A stretch of DNA of 30,905 bases, from assembly GCA_002346675.1 (NCBI GenBank), contig DEAI01000018.1, positions 1-30,905 of the forward strand, written 5' to 3'. This DNA comes from Fidelibacterota bacterium UBA2986. GTDB taxonomy: Bacteria > Fidelibacterota > Marinisomatia > Marinisomatales > AB-629-J13. Within the stretch, counting starts at the first letter, position 1, and each line of letters starts with the position of its first letter. Below the pieces are notes generated by a model, which ran no database searches, had not been told where the DNA came from, and was given only the letters and a program-made list of their open reading frames with translations. This document shows, piece by piece, positions 6,192 to 14,146 of this stretch. Made by a program: the position numbers and the translations under genes.

Positions 6192-7574
6192 ATGAATAAA
6201 ATACTTGTGGTAGAAGATGACCGAAGCTTAAGGCATATTATCAAGGAAGCGCTAAATAATTCAGGATTAAATATTGAGTTGGCAGTTGATGGGGTTAAAG
6301 CATTAGAAAAAATTAAGAATTCAGATTATCATCTTGTAATTACTGATCTTATGATGCCCGGAATGAATGGTTTAGAGTTGATGGAAAAAACAAAGGATAT
6401 CAAACCAGAAACAGGTTTTTTAATTATGACTGCTTATGGGACGGTGCAAACAGCTGTGGATGCTCTGAAAAAGGGAGCATTTGACTTTATAACTAAACCT
6501 TTTTCTATACCAGAAATGGAATCAAATATAGAAAGATTTTTTGAATTTCAAGATCTAAAACAGGAAAATAAAAACCTCAGAATTCAGCTTTCAACCGATG
6601 CAAAATACAGAAAGATTATCGGAAAAAGTAAAGAGATGGAAGAAATTTTCCAATTAGTAGGAGTTGTAGCCTCTAGTGATGCACCTGTATTTATCCAAGG
6701 AGAAAGTGGTACAGGTAAAGAACTTCTCGCAGAATCTATACATGAGAACAGTATTAGAAATAAAAAACCATTTTTAAAAATTAATTGCTCTGCTATTCCT
6801 GAATCATTAGTTGAGAGCACATATTTTGGTCATGAAAAAGGTGCATTTACTAATGCAGTTAAACAACATAAAGGATTGTTTGAGGAAGCCCACGGTGGCA
6901 CCTTACTATTAGATGAAATCAGCGAGATACCTATGGCTATGCAAGCTAAACTTCTCAGGGTTCTCCAAGAGGGAACAATCAACCGTGTTGGTAGCACTAA
7001 AGAAAAAAAGGTTGATGTTAGGGTCATTGCTACATCAAATAGAAATATTTTGAGTGAGATCAAAGAAGGAAATTTTCGTGAGGATCTTTTTTATAGATTG
7101 AACGTTTTTCCACTTAAAGTACCTGCATTAAGAAATAGAACAGGAGATGTACCTTTATTGGTAGAACATTTTATATTAAAATTTCAGGAAAAGTATCGCT
7201 TTGAGAAAAAAACTGTACAAACAGATGTTTTGAAGACTCTTTCAAGCCATCCGTGGCCAGGAAATGTAAGGCAACTTGAGAATTTAATGGAAAGAGCAAT
7301 TTTGTTTTCAGGAGAAGAAAAGGTACTTGTTATGGATCATTTTAATCTTGATTCTGAGAATGATATGTTAGAAGATAATAAACAGTTGGATCTGGCTCCT
7401 ATGACTATTGCTGAGGTAGAAAAACAACTTATATTTTCGACATTAAAACGTACAAGGGACAATCGTACTCAGGCAGCAGATATACTTGGGATTAGTGTGA
7501 GAACACTAAGAAATAAACTTCATCAATATGAAAAGAGTGGAGATACTCCCTTTATTGTTGGAGATGGTAACTAA
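6192..7574 (+). CDS. Sigma-54-dependent flagellar response regulator (NtrC/FlrC type)
   Basis: A 460-residue activator in three parts. The receiver (1-120) has Asp9/Asp10, phospho-acceptor Asp52 (VITDLMMPG), Thr80 and Lys102. The AAA+ domain (~140-375) has Walker A GESGTGKE at 170-177, the sigma-54 contact loop at 217-222, and a Walker B region GGTLLLDEI. The Fis-type helix-turn-helix is at the C-terminus (NRTQAADILGISVRTLRNKL). The contact loop reads GAFTNA rather than GAFTGA. AGGAG five bases before the ATG fixes the start. It presumably opens the sigma-54-like promoters before fliS and flgB; it is equivalent to FlrC/FleR/FlgR by context. The domain call is secure, its target genes are inferred. 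Confidence 0.93.
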   Translation: MNKILVVEDDRSLRHIIKEALNNSGLNIELAVDGVKALEKIKNSDYHLVITDLMMPGMNGLELMEKTKDIKPETGFLIMTAYGTVQTAVDALKKGAFDFITKPFSIPEMESNIERFFEFQDLKQENKNLRIQLSTDAKYRKIIGKSKEMEEIFQLVGVVASSDAPVFIQGESGTGKELLAESIHENSIRNKKPFLKINCSAIPESLVESTYFGHEKGAFTNAVKQHKGLFEEAHGGTLLLDEISEIPMAMQAKLLRVLQEGTINRVGSTKEKKVDVRVIATSNRNILSEIKEGNFREDLFYRLNVFPLKVPALRNRTGDVPLLVEHFILKFQEKYRFEKKTVQTDVLKTLSSHPWPGNVRQLENLMERAILFSGEEKVLVMDHFNLDSENDMLEDNKQLDLAPMTIAEVEKQLIFSTLKRTRDNRTQAADILGISVRTLRNKLHQYEKSGDTPFIVGDGN

Positions 7575-7710
7575 AGTTTATACCATTTTTTTATTACTAA
7601 ATAATAATAGCATTTAGATTGAAATTATTAGTGGAATATTTTTCCTGGTTTGGTGATAAAATTCCTAGAATTAAGTATTTTATTACTTATAAAATAAGTT
7701 AATATAAATT

Positions 7711-7736
7711 ATATAACTATTAATATATAGTTATAT
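7711..7736 (+). promoter_or_regulatory. Perfect inverted repeat upstream of flgB, candidate activator site
   Basis: ATATAACTAT (7711-7720) and ATAGTTATAT (7727-7736) form a perfect 10-bp inverted repeat with a 6-base spacer. It ends 42 bases before the sigma-54-like promoter, a plausible place for dimeric activator binding. The region is AT-rich, so chance is possible. Confidence 0.4.
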
Positions 7737-7750
7737 ATAGAAATAAAACT

Positions 7751-7765
7751 TAGAGATATTCTCTA
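7751..7765 (+). promoter_or_regulatory. Second inverted repeat upstream of flgB
   Basis: TAGAGA / TCTCTA (7751-7756 and 7760-7765) is a perfect 6-bp inverted repeat with a 3-base spacer, 13 bases before the -24 element. It could be a second regulator half-site pair. Confidence 0.35.
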
Positions 7766-7778
7766 TATTTATTATTCA

Positions 7779-7793
7779 TGGCACATAAATTGA
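7779..7793 (+). promoter_or_regulatory. Sigma-54-like promoter of the flgB operon
   Basis: TGGCACATAAATTGA has a perfect -24 element (TGGCAC) and TTG at exact spacing, with A in place of the final C of TTGC. It heads the main flagellar operon. The implied start near 7805 is only about 7 bases before the flgB ATG. The rest of the 237-base intergenic region (7575-7811) is AT-rich, with no gene. Confidence 0.7.
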
Positions 7794-7811
7794 GATATAT
7801 TTTACGAAGCT

Positions 7812-8201
7812 ATGAAAATTATTAATTCTAAACAAAATCTTATTTTGAAGCGTGCTCTGGATGTTTACCAAAAGCAGCATGAAGCTATTGCAAAAAATAT
7901 TAAAAATGTTAATAAAACTAATTATAAGAGGATTAATACGGATTTTAGTAAAGATCTAACAACCGCTTCTTCAGAATTACTTTATGAGAACAAACAGCTT
8001 AAAACAAACCATGAGCGACACCTAGACGAAGGTCCTCCCTGGGTATCCAATCTTCCGAATCGGGGAGCTGATGGGATTGAGGTAGATTTACCACTTGAAA
8101 TGGCAGCAATGTCAGAAAATCAAATTAAATATGAATTTACAACCAGAATGCTAAACCGTCTTTATCGGGGATTAAGTTCTAGCATTACCGGAAGAGTATA
8201 A
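7812..8201 (+). CDS. flgB: Flagellar proximal rod protein FlgB
   Basis: FlgB is one of the proximal rod subunits built on the MS ring. The 129-residue product has the rod-family N-terminal helix (ILKRALDVYQKQHEAIAKNI, with the 'N.an..T..Y+r' pattern seen as NIKNVNKTNYKRINTDF) and the FlgB C-terminal core (GIEVDLPLEMAAMSENQIKY... LNRLYRGLSSSITG). Length is typical. It is the first gene of the long operon, 7 bases after the predicted sigma-54 start, without a clear Shine-Dalgarno sequence. It is followed at once by flgC. Confidence 0.93.
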   Translation: MKIINSKQNLILKRALDVYQKQHEAIAKNIKNVNKTNYKRINTDFSKDLTTASSELLYENKQLKTNHERHLDEGPPWVSNLPNRGADGIEVDLPLEMAAMSENQIKYEFTTRMLNRLYRGLSSSITGRV

Positions 8202-8217
8202 ACAGCTAATTATCGAT

Positions 8218-8706
8218 ATGAAAGTAAAGGGAATATTTTCAGCTCTAAGAACATCAGTAAGTGGTCTTTCCACTGAAATGAAAAAAATGAATGCCATTTC
8301 AGAGAATATTGCGAATGCATCCAGAACACCAGATAAAACAGGTAAAGTATATAAACGTAAAATTGTTGTAGAGAACCCAGTTAGAAATAAAACAAATTTC
8401 TCCAATAGATTAAAATCATCACTTCGGAGGAATAACAAGGTACATTTTACAGAAAGTAGATATTCTGACCGTGCTAATAAAAAAGGTTCTTACGAAGATC
8501 ATTATAAGATTGTAGAGTTGGATGGCGAAAAACTTATTTATGACCCCAGGCATCCAATGGCAGATGATGATGGTTATATTAGAATGCCAAATGTAAATAT
8601 GGTGGAAGAAATGGTGGATATGATTACAGCGAGCCGGGCTTACGAGGCCAATGTAAATGTGATGACCGCTGTGAAAAATATGGCAAAAAAAGCAATGGAT
8701 ATTTAG
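8218..8706 (+). CDS. flgC: Flagellar proximal rod protein FlgC
   Basis: The second proximal rod subunit. The 162-residue product starts with the rod/hook family helix and motif (IFSALRTSVSGLSTEMKKMN, then ISENIANASRTPDKTGKVYK) and ends in the conserved FlgC region: a strand with YDPRHPMADDDGYIRMPNVN followed by the C-terminal helix VEEMVDMITASRAYEANVNV. It is slightly longer than the usual ~135-145 residues, from an insertion around residues 45-95 rich in Lys, Arg and Asn. It lies 16 bases after flgB, in the usual flgB-flgC order. Confidence 0.94.
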   Translation: MKVKGIFSALRTSVSGLSTEMKKMNAISENIANASRTPDKTGKVYKRKIVVENPVRNKTNFSNRLKSSLRRNNKVHFTESRYSDRANKKGSYEDHYKIVELDGEKLIYDPRHPMADDDGYIRMPNVNMVEEMVDMITASRAYEANVNVMTAVKNMAKKAMDI

Positions 8707-8715
8707 AGGATCGAT

Positions 8716-9021
8716 ATGAAAATGGATTCCACTCAGATAAATGGATATAATCCATTAGATACCGTTCGACAAAAGAACGAAAGCCCTAACCTAGAAACGA
8801 CATCGGATAACAGGTTAGATGAAAGCTTATCAGATGAAGAAAAAATTAAATCAATATCACAGCAAAATATATCTATTAGAAACAGTGAGGTCCTTAGCGG
8901 AACAGAGCAGGCCATTTTACATGGACTATTTGGAAGTAAAGAACCCAGCGAATTGTCTTTTTATGGACCTTCTAATTTGAGACATATTCATAAGGGACAA
9001 CTTATGGATATCAGCGCATAG
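8716..9021 (+). CDS. Small unknown protein between flgC and fliE
   Basis: I do not assign this 101-residue protein to a family. The first 55 residues are polar and probably disordered. The C-terminal part carries a compact motif, LSGTEQAILHGLFGSKE (residues ~60-76), then SFYGPSNLRHIHKGQLMDIS at the end, so the last residues appear to be the conserved part. There is no signal peptide or membrane helix. AGAGGA before the ATG and close spacing on both sides (9 and 8 bases) show that it is translated with the operon. Its place between rod genes suggests a rod, export or assembly role; this is context only. Confidence 0.65.
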   Translation: MKMDSTQINGYNPLDTVRQKNESPNLETTSDNRLDESLSDEEKIKSISQQNISIRNSEVLSGTEQAILHGLFGSKEPSELSFYGPSNLRHIHKGQLMDISA

Positions 9022-9029
9022 GAGTTAAA

Positions 9030-9335
9030 ATGAATGAAATAAAAGGTATTCAAAATCAAATCATAATTCCTAAGATAAAAAATCAGGAAACAACTCCTGT
9101 TAAAGAGGAAAATTCAATTTCCTTTGGTAACACCATTGGTCAATTTTTGGATGCTGTAAACTCAGCACAGTTAGAATCTAAAGATAGTGTTAGCCAAATT
9201 GTAACAGGGCAATCAGAGAATCTTCACGAAGCTATGGCTAAAGTAGAAGAGGCCAAGATTAGTTTTGAGTTAATGTTGGAAATCAGGAACAAGTTGCTGC
9301 AGTCCTTTCAGGAAATTCAGCGCATGCAGGTTTAA
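9030..9335 (+). CDS. fliE: Flagellar MS ring-rod junction protein FliE
   Basis: FliE joins the MS ring and export gate to the proximal rod and is the first exported subunit. The 101-residue product has a polar N-terminus and the conserved C-terminal two thirds: FGNTIGQFLDAVNSAQLES, the VTGQSENLHEAMAKVEEAKI helix, and FELMLEIRNKLLQSFQEIQR with the final MQV. Length is normal. AGGAG precedes the ATG. The order flgB-flgC-x-fliE-fliF is the common one apart from the inserted small gene. Confidence 0.94.
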   Translation: MNEIKGIQNQIIIPKIKNQETTPVKEENSISFGNTIGQFLDAVNSAQLESKDSVSQIVTGQSENLHEAMAKVEEAKISFELMLEIRNKLLQSFQEIQRMQV

Positions 9336-9361
9336 CCTGTAGATCATAATAGGATATAGTC

Positions 9362-11080
9362 ATGGAAAAAGTATTCAATCAAATTGCTACGCTCTTTAAC
9401 CGATATACGGTAGCTCAGAAAACCCTAATAATAACCTTAGTTGTGGGAATGATTTCTGCAATTATTTCGCTGGTTATATGGGCCAATCGACCTGAATATG
9501 AACTTTTATATACTGAGATTGATCCAAGTACCGCTAGTAAAATGGTAGGTGATCTCAAAAGTAATAAAGTCAAATATCGTCTTGAAAATGGTGGTAAAAC
9601 AATTTTAGTACCTACAGAGTCAGTTTCAGAGTGGAGATTGAAATTTACTGAACAAGGATACGTAGGAGACATGATTAGCGGATATGAGCTTTTTGATGAT
9701 AGTGAAATAGGAATGACGACATTTAAGCAAAAACTAAATATGCGACGTGCGTTAGAGGGAGAACTAACCCGCACCATCAATCAATTCCCTGGGGTAATGA
9801 ATTGCCGTGTTCATTTAGCTTTGCCAGAAGAAAAATTGTTTGAAAAAGAGAAGGGCGGAAAAGCTTCAGTAGTTTTGTATCTTACCCCTGGAGTTGTAAT
9901 AGAAGAGGAGCAAGTAAAGGGAATTGCTGCTTTAGTTGGAAATAGCGTAGACGGGATAGATGCAGATGCAGTCGTTGTTGTGGATTCTGAAGGAATTTTA
10001 CTATCAGATAATAAGGGTGAAGAGGCTGTTCTTGGTTCTAGTGGAAATCAGTGGGATTTAAAAAACTCTGTTGAGTCCCGTTTGCAGATGAAAGTACAGG
10101 ATATTTTAGATGGGGTTTTGGGATATCAAAATTCTATTGCTAAGGTAACTGTCGATTTGAATTTCGAAAAAATTGAGCGCACAACGGAAGCATATGACCC
10201 AGATAAAGTAGTTATTTTAAGCGAGGAGAGACAAACTGAATCATCAATGGAATCAGATTCAGCTCAATATTCAAAAGAAAATATTCTGACTAATTATGAG
10301 TTAAATAAAACTGTTGAGCATTATATTTCTCCTTCCGGTGATATAAGAAGGATTACTGTAGCTGTATTGGTTGATGGAACCTATGTTAATGAGGAAAATG
10401 AAGAAGGAAATACTGAAAAAATTTATCAGTCAAGAACAGATATAGAATTAAAACAGATTGCAGATTTAGTGAAATCTGCGGTTGGTTACATGGAGAAGAG
10501 AGGAGATCTGATTGAGGTAGAAAACATCCAATTTGATAGGTCCGCTTTTGAGGAAGATCTAGAATACTTTGAAAGAGCTGAAGCCCGAGCTATGTGGGCA
10601 AGTGTCATAAACAAAGGGCTTCTTCTTGTATCAGTCTTGGTTGCTTTATTTGTTATGAAGACATTATTCAAAAAAACAACGGTGGAACCAAAAATGTTAG
10701 CATTGATGGGTGAGGAAGAGTCTGAAATGGAAGCACTTCCTGAGGGTGAGGAAGAGTCTGAAATGGAAGCACTTCCTGAGGGTGAAGAGAAAATAACAGA
10801 AGAAGAGTTGGAAGTTGAAAAGTTGGAAGAATATATGGAAAAAAATAAGATTAAACCTACCGATGCATTAAGAGGTTGGTTTAGCAAATATTTGCAAGAT
10901 AAACAAGATACTGGAGAGTTTGAAGAAGAAATAGACGAAGATATATTTATAAAAAAACTAAGCCCAGAAGCAAGAGCACGATTAAAAGCTAAAGATAAAA
11001 TGACAACTGCAGTTATTGATTTTGCGAAAGATAAACCCTCAAATGCATCGAAATTAATTCACACTTGGATAACCAAATAA
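9362..11080 (+). CDS. fliF: Flagellar MS-ring protein FliF
   Basis: FliF builds the MS ring in the inner membrane and carries the C ring through FliG. The 572-residue product has a first membrane helix at ~20-45 (TLIITLVVGMISAIISLVIW), ring-building motifs (RPEYELLYTEIDPSTASKMV; RRALEGELTRTINQFPGVMN) and a second membrane helix at ~412-433. Its acidic cytoplasmic linker contains two perfect copies of a 12-residue unit (450-473). The C-terminal FliG-binding helix is recognisable (NASKLIHTWITK). The periplasmic part contains the usual VEHYISPSGDIRRITVAVLV. The next gene, fliG, starts five bases later. Confidence 0.96.
   Translation: MEKVFNQIATLFNRYTVAQKTLIITLVVGMISAIISLVIWANRPEYELLYTEIDPSTASKMVGDLKSNKVKYRLENGGKTILVPTESVSEWRLKFTEQGYVGDMISGYELFDDSEIGMTTFKQKLNMRRALEGELTRTINQFPGVMNCRVHLALPEEKLFEKEKGGKASVVLYLTPGVVIEEEQVKGIAALVGNSVDGIDADAVVVVDSEGILLSDNKGEEAVLGSSGNQWDLKNSVESRLQMKVQDILDGVLGYQNSIAKVTVDLNFEKIERTTEAYDPDKVVILSEERQTESSMESDSAQYSKENILTNYELNKTVEHYISPSGDIRRITVAVLVDGTYVNEENEEGNTEKIYQSRTDIELKQIADLVKSAVGYMEKRGDLIEVENIQFDRSAFEEDLEYFERAEARAMWASVINKGLLLVSVLVALFVMKTLFKKTTVEPKMLALMGEEESEMEALPEGEEESEMEALPEGEEKITEEELEVEKLEEYMEKNKIKPTDALRGWFSKYLQDKQDTGEFEEEIDEDIFIKKLSPEARARLKAKDKMTTAVIDFAKDKPSNASKLIHTWITK
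10709..10780 (+). repeat. Perfect 2 x 36-bp tandem repeat inside fliF
   Basis: Copies at 10709-10744 and 10745-10780 are identical at the DNA level and each encodes GEEESEMEALPE; a partial third unit (GEE) follows. The repeat keeps the frame and lies in the acidic cytoplasmic linker between the second membrane helix and the FliG-binding end. Full identity suggests a recent duplication. Confidence 0.97.
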
Positions 11081-11084
11081 AAAA

Positions 11085-12122
11085 ATGGAATCTATTATGA
11101 TTGAACCTTATGCCATGACCTATGATAACTTATCAAAGAATCAAAAAGCTGCCATGTTATTAATAGCAATGGGAGTAGATAATGCATCTCAAATCATGAA
11201 AAATATGAGTGATTATGAAGTTGAAAAAATTAGTTTTGAGATAGCTAAGCTACGTGATATTCCATCAGAAATATTGGGAGAAGTAATTCAAGAGTTTTAC
11301 GAAATCATGATTGCTAATGAAACCCTAATGCAAGGAGGATTTGATTATGCCAAGGATCTACTTGAGCACGCTTGGGGAGATAAAAAATCAGATGATATTA
11401 TCAAACGTTTGGAAATAGCAACAGGAATCAGTGCCTTCAGCTTGATGAGTAAAGTTGACAATAAACGATTACTTGAATTTCTCAAAAAAGAACATCCACA
11501 AACAGCATCCTTGATTCTATCAAATCTGAGAGTTGACCAGGCTTCGTCTTTACTAGCTGAACTTCCTAAGGAAAGTAGAATAGAGATTGCCTATAGATTA
11601 GCAACTTTGGAAGATATTAATCCTGATTTAATTGAAGATGTTGAAGCAGTATTAAGAGATCAAATTGGAGCAGAAATTGCTTCTGAGGAAGGGAAAAAGT
11701 CTGGAGTTGAAAGTACTGCAGATCTATTAAATGCTATAGGGCAAACCGATCAAAAAGTCATCCTAGAAGGGTTGAAATTAATTGACGAACAATTGTGTGA
11801 TGATATATCATCTTATCTTTTTATGTTTGATGATATAGTAACTCTTACTGATAATGCAATTCAAGCTATCAACGGAGCAGTGGATAATAAAATCCTTGCG
11901 CCAGCGTTGAAGGGAGCAAAAGATAATTTAAGAGAACTTTTCTATAAAAATATGTCTGAACGCGCTGCGGGAATGTTGCGGGATGAAATTGAAGTTTTAC
12001 CACCCATGCCAATGAAAGATATTGAGAGGACACAAAGTGAAGTTCTCCAGATTGTGTTTGATTTGGAAAGTAAGGGCGAGCTGACAATTGCTCGGAGTGG
12101 TGAAGAACAAGAATTAATTTAA
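11085..12122 (+). CDS. fliG: Flagellar motor switch protein FliG
   Basis: FliG is the C-ring subunit that contacts the stator and generates torque. The 345-residue product has the N-terminal FliF-binding domain (LSKNQKAAMLLIAMGVDNAS...), the middle domain with the EHPQ motif (LKKEHPQTASLILSNL), and the C-terminal torque domain (LFYKNMSERAAGMLRDEIEV... QSEVLQIVFDLESKGELTIA), with the charged residues of the torque helix present. Length is standard. The annotated ATG is five bases after fliF; a second Met four residues later is possible. Confidence 0.97.
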   Translation: MESIMIEPYAMTYDNLSKNQKAAMLLIAMGVDNASQIMKNMSDYEVEKISFEIAKLRDIPSEILGEVIQEFYEIMIANETLMQGGFDYAKDLLEHAWGDKKSDDIIKRLEIATGISAFSLMSKVDNKRLLEFLKKEHPQTASLILSNLRVDQASSLLAELPKESRIEIAYRLATLEDINPDLIEDVEAVLRDQIGAEIASEEGKKSGVESTADLLNAIGQTDQKVILEGLKLIDEQLCDDISSYLFMFDDIVTLTDNAIQAINGAVDNKILAPALKGAKDNLRELFYKNMSERAAGMLRDEIEVLPPMPMKDIERTQSEVLQIVFDLESKGELTIARSGEEQELI

Positions 12123-12147
12123 AATATCCCATAATTATTATAGAAAA

Positions 12148-12834
12148 ATGGAATCTTTTCGATTCAGGGTTTCCAACCCTATAAACCGTATAAATTTTGA
12201 TGGAGTAGACTACACTGCTCAGTTAGGCTCAGATATTTCAGATGATACAGATATAGTTATGGGAGAACACGTAACGCCAGACGATCAAGTTGAAATTCTA
12301 GAAAAAGCACTTGAACAGACAAGAGAGGATGCTTTTCAGGCAGGTTACAGTGAGGGAAGAGAATCTGCACTTATTGATATGAATTCTCGCCTAAAGGAGC
12401 TATCATTAGATTTTAATCACTTAGCTGCGGGTTTAAAAGAACACTATAATAAATTAATAAATAGCCAGGAGAAAACTTTACTTAGTTTATCGTTAAGAAT
12501 TGCTGAGAAAATTCTTCAGGTGGAGCTGAATCATAGAGCGGAGATTACTGATTATCTTTCAAAAACATTGAAAAAAATATTATTGGAAATGATGGATCAG
12601 AAACAAATTGTAATTTATCTTAATCCAGAATGGCTTAGTGAGTTGGATCCGGATGAATTTATAAAACAAATAAATCTTCCTCTTTATGATAAGATTCAAT
12701 TTAAAAAGGACAAAAAATTGAATCTTGGTGAATGTAGAGTTGAATCAGAAGATCTTTTTGTAGATGGTTCTATCCAACATCAGTTAAAATTGATGGAGGA
12801 TCATTTAAATAAGGAATTTGTAAAGTGGAGTTAA
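12148..12834 (+). CDS. fliH: Flagellar export ATPase regulator FliH
   Basis: FliH dimers bind and restrain the ATPase FliI and link it to the C ring. The 228-residue product has a variable N-terminus (MESFRFRVSNPINRINFDGV), a helical region around residues 45-85 (EILEKALEQTREDAFQAGYS, with the FliH-typical A..GY..G pattern) and the C-terminal domain seen in FliH/V-type stalk subunits (LSLRIAEKILQVELNHRAEI ... LGECRVESEDLFVDGSIQHQ). It overlaps the fliI start by 10 bases. Family call is supported by both motifs and position. Confidence 0.88.
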   Translation: MESFRFRVSNPINRINFDGVDYTAQLGSDISDDTDIVMGEHVTPDDQVEILEKALEQTREDAFQAGYSEGRESALIDMNSRLKELSLDFNHLAAGLKEHYNKLINSQEKTLLSLSLRIAEKILQVELNHRAEITDYLSKTLKKILLEMMDQKQIVIYLNPEWLSELDPDEFIKQINLPLYDKIQFKKDKKLNLGECRVESEDLFVDGSIQHQLKLMEDHLNKEFVKWS

Positions 12835-14144
12835 CAGATCCTAAGTTTAACTCGATTTTGGATTCTATCGATATAGTTGATACCGTTACAGCTGAAGGAA
12901 GAATCTCGCAGATTATCGGACTTGTTATAGAGGCATCAGGATTAGATGGATCACTCGGAGAATTATGTTCAATTCGCACAAAAGATAATCTTACCATTCA
13001 AGCAGAAATTGTGGGTTTCAAAGGTGACAAAGTATTAATGATGCCCTTTGGAGAAATAATGGGTATATCTCCTGGCTGTCCTGTTTCTGTTAGTTCACAG
13101 CCTATGAATATTCCTGTAGGCGATCAACTGCTGGGAAGGATATTAGATGGAATGGGTAACCCCATTGATGGAAAAGGTCCAATAAAAGGCTCTACATTTC
13201 AACCAGTCTATAATGTTCCACCTAATCCTATGGAGAGACAGAGAATTAATGAAGCGATGCCTACTGGTATTAGATCAATTGATGGATTTTTAACACTAGG
13301 AAAAGGTCAGAGAGTAGGGATATTTTCTGGTAGTGGTGTTGGAAAGAGTGTTCTATTAGGAATGATTTCACGGTTTACAAGCGCTGAAGTAAATGTAATT
13401 GCTCTTATTGGAGAGAGAGGACGTGAAGTGAGAGAGTTTTTAGAAAGAGACTTAGGTTCAGATGGATTGAAAAGATCCGTTGTTGTCGTAGCCACTTCTG
13501 ATCAATCTGCCATGGTGAGGATTAAGGGGTCTTTGATTGCAACTGCAATTGCGGAATATTTTCGCGATACAGGTAAAGATGTTATGTTTATGATGGACTC
13601 TTTGACTCGGGTTGCAATGGCACAAAGAGAAATTGGCTTGGCTGTGGGAGAACCTCCCACCACAAAAGGATATACTCCATCGGTATTTTCATTTTTACCT
13701 CGTTTATTGGAACGGACAGGAGCAGGGCAGAAAGGAAGCATAACCGGCTTATATTCAATTTTGGTTGAGGGCGATGATTTGGATGATCCTATCAGTGATA
13801 CTGCCCGATCCATTTTGGATGGGCATGTAGTACTGTCAAGAAAGCTATCGACAAAGGGTCATTATCCAGCCGTGGATGTATTGGATAGTGTTAGCAGACT
13901 ATTTCAGGATATTGCTGAAGAAACACACATAAGAAAGTCAAGGGAATTGTTGGAGCTGTTATCAGAATTCAGAGATGCGGAGGATATGATTTCTATAGGA
14001 GCATATGCGAAGGGGAGCAACTCTAAAGTGGATCGTGCACTAAAATATAAATCAAAAATAGATGACTACCTTCGTCAGGAAATAAATGAACCTTCTCAGT
14101 TTCTTGAGTCAATAACGACCTTATCTAATATTCTTGAATCCTAA
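12825..14144 (+). CDS. fliI: Flagellar type III export ATPase FliI
   Basis: FliI hydrolyses ATP at the base of the export gate to unload chaperones and prepare substrates. The 439-residue product has the F1-beta-like fold: Walker A GSGVGKS at residues 169-175, GERGREVREFLERDLG, Walker B VMFMMDSLTR and the export ATPase signature AVGEPPTTKGYTPSVFSFLP. The C-terminal helical part is complete. The start is GTG inside the fliH 3' end, with AGGA nine bases upstream, giving a 10-base overlap consistent with translational coupling. Confidence 0.97.
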   Translation: MELTDPKFNSILDSIDIVDTVTAEGRISQIIGLVIEASGLDGSLGELCSIRTKDNLTIQAEIVGFKGDKVLMMPFGEIMGISPGCPVSVSSQPMNIPVGDQLLGRILDGMGNPIDGKGPIKGSTFQPVYNVPPNPMERQRINEAMPTGIRSIDGFLTLGKGQRVGIFSGSGVGKSVLLGMISRFTSAEVNVIALIGERGREVREFLERDLGSDGLKRSVVVVATSDQSAMVRIKGSLIATAIAEYFRDTGKDVMFMMDSLTRVAMAQREIGLAVGEPPTTKGYTPSVFSFLPRLLERTGAGQKGSITGLYSILVEGDDLDDPISDTARSILDGHVVLSRKLSTKGHYPAVDVLDSVSRLFQDIAEETHIRKSRELLELLSEFRDAEDMISIGAYAKGSNSKVDRALKYKSKIDDYLRQEINEPSQFLESITTLSNILES

Positions 14145-14146
14145 TC

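Noticed and set aside
10486..10887. 133-codon open frame on the - strand inside fliF
   Set aside because: Ser-rich antisense shadow of the acidic FliF linker with its repeat; no ribosome binding site or family resemblance.
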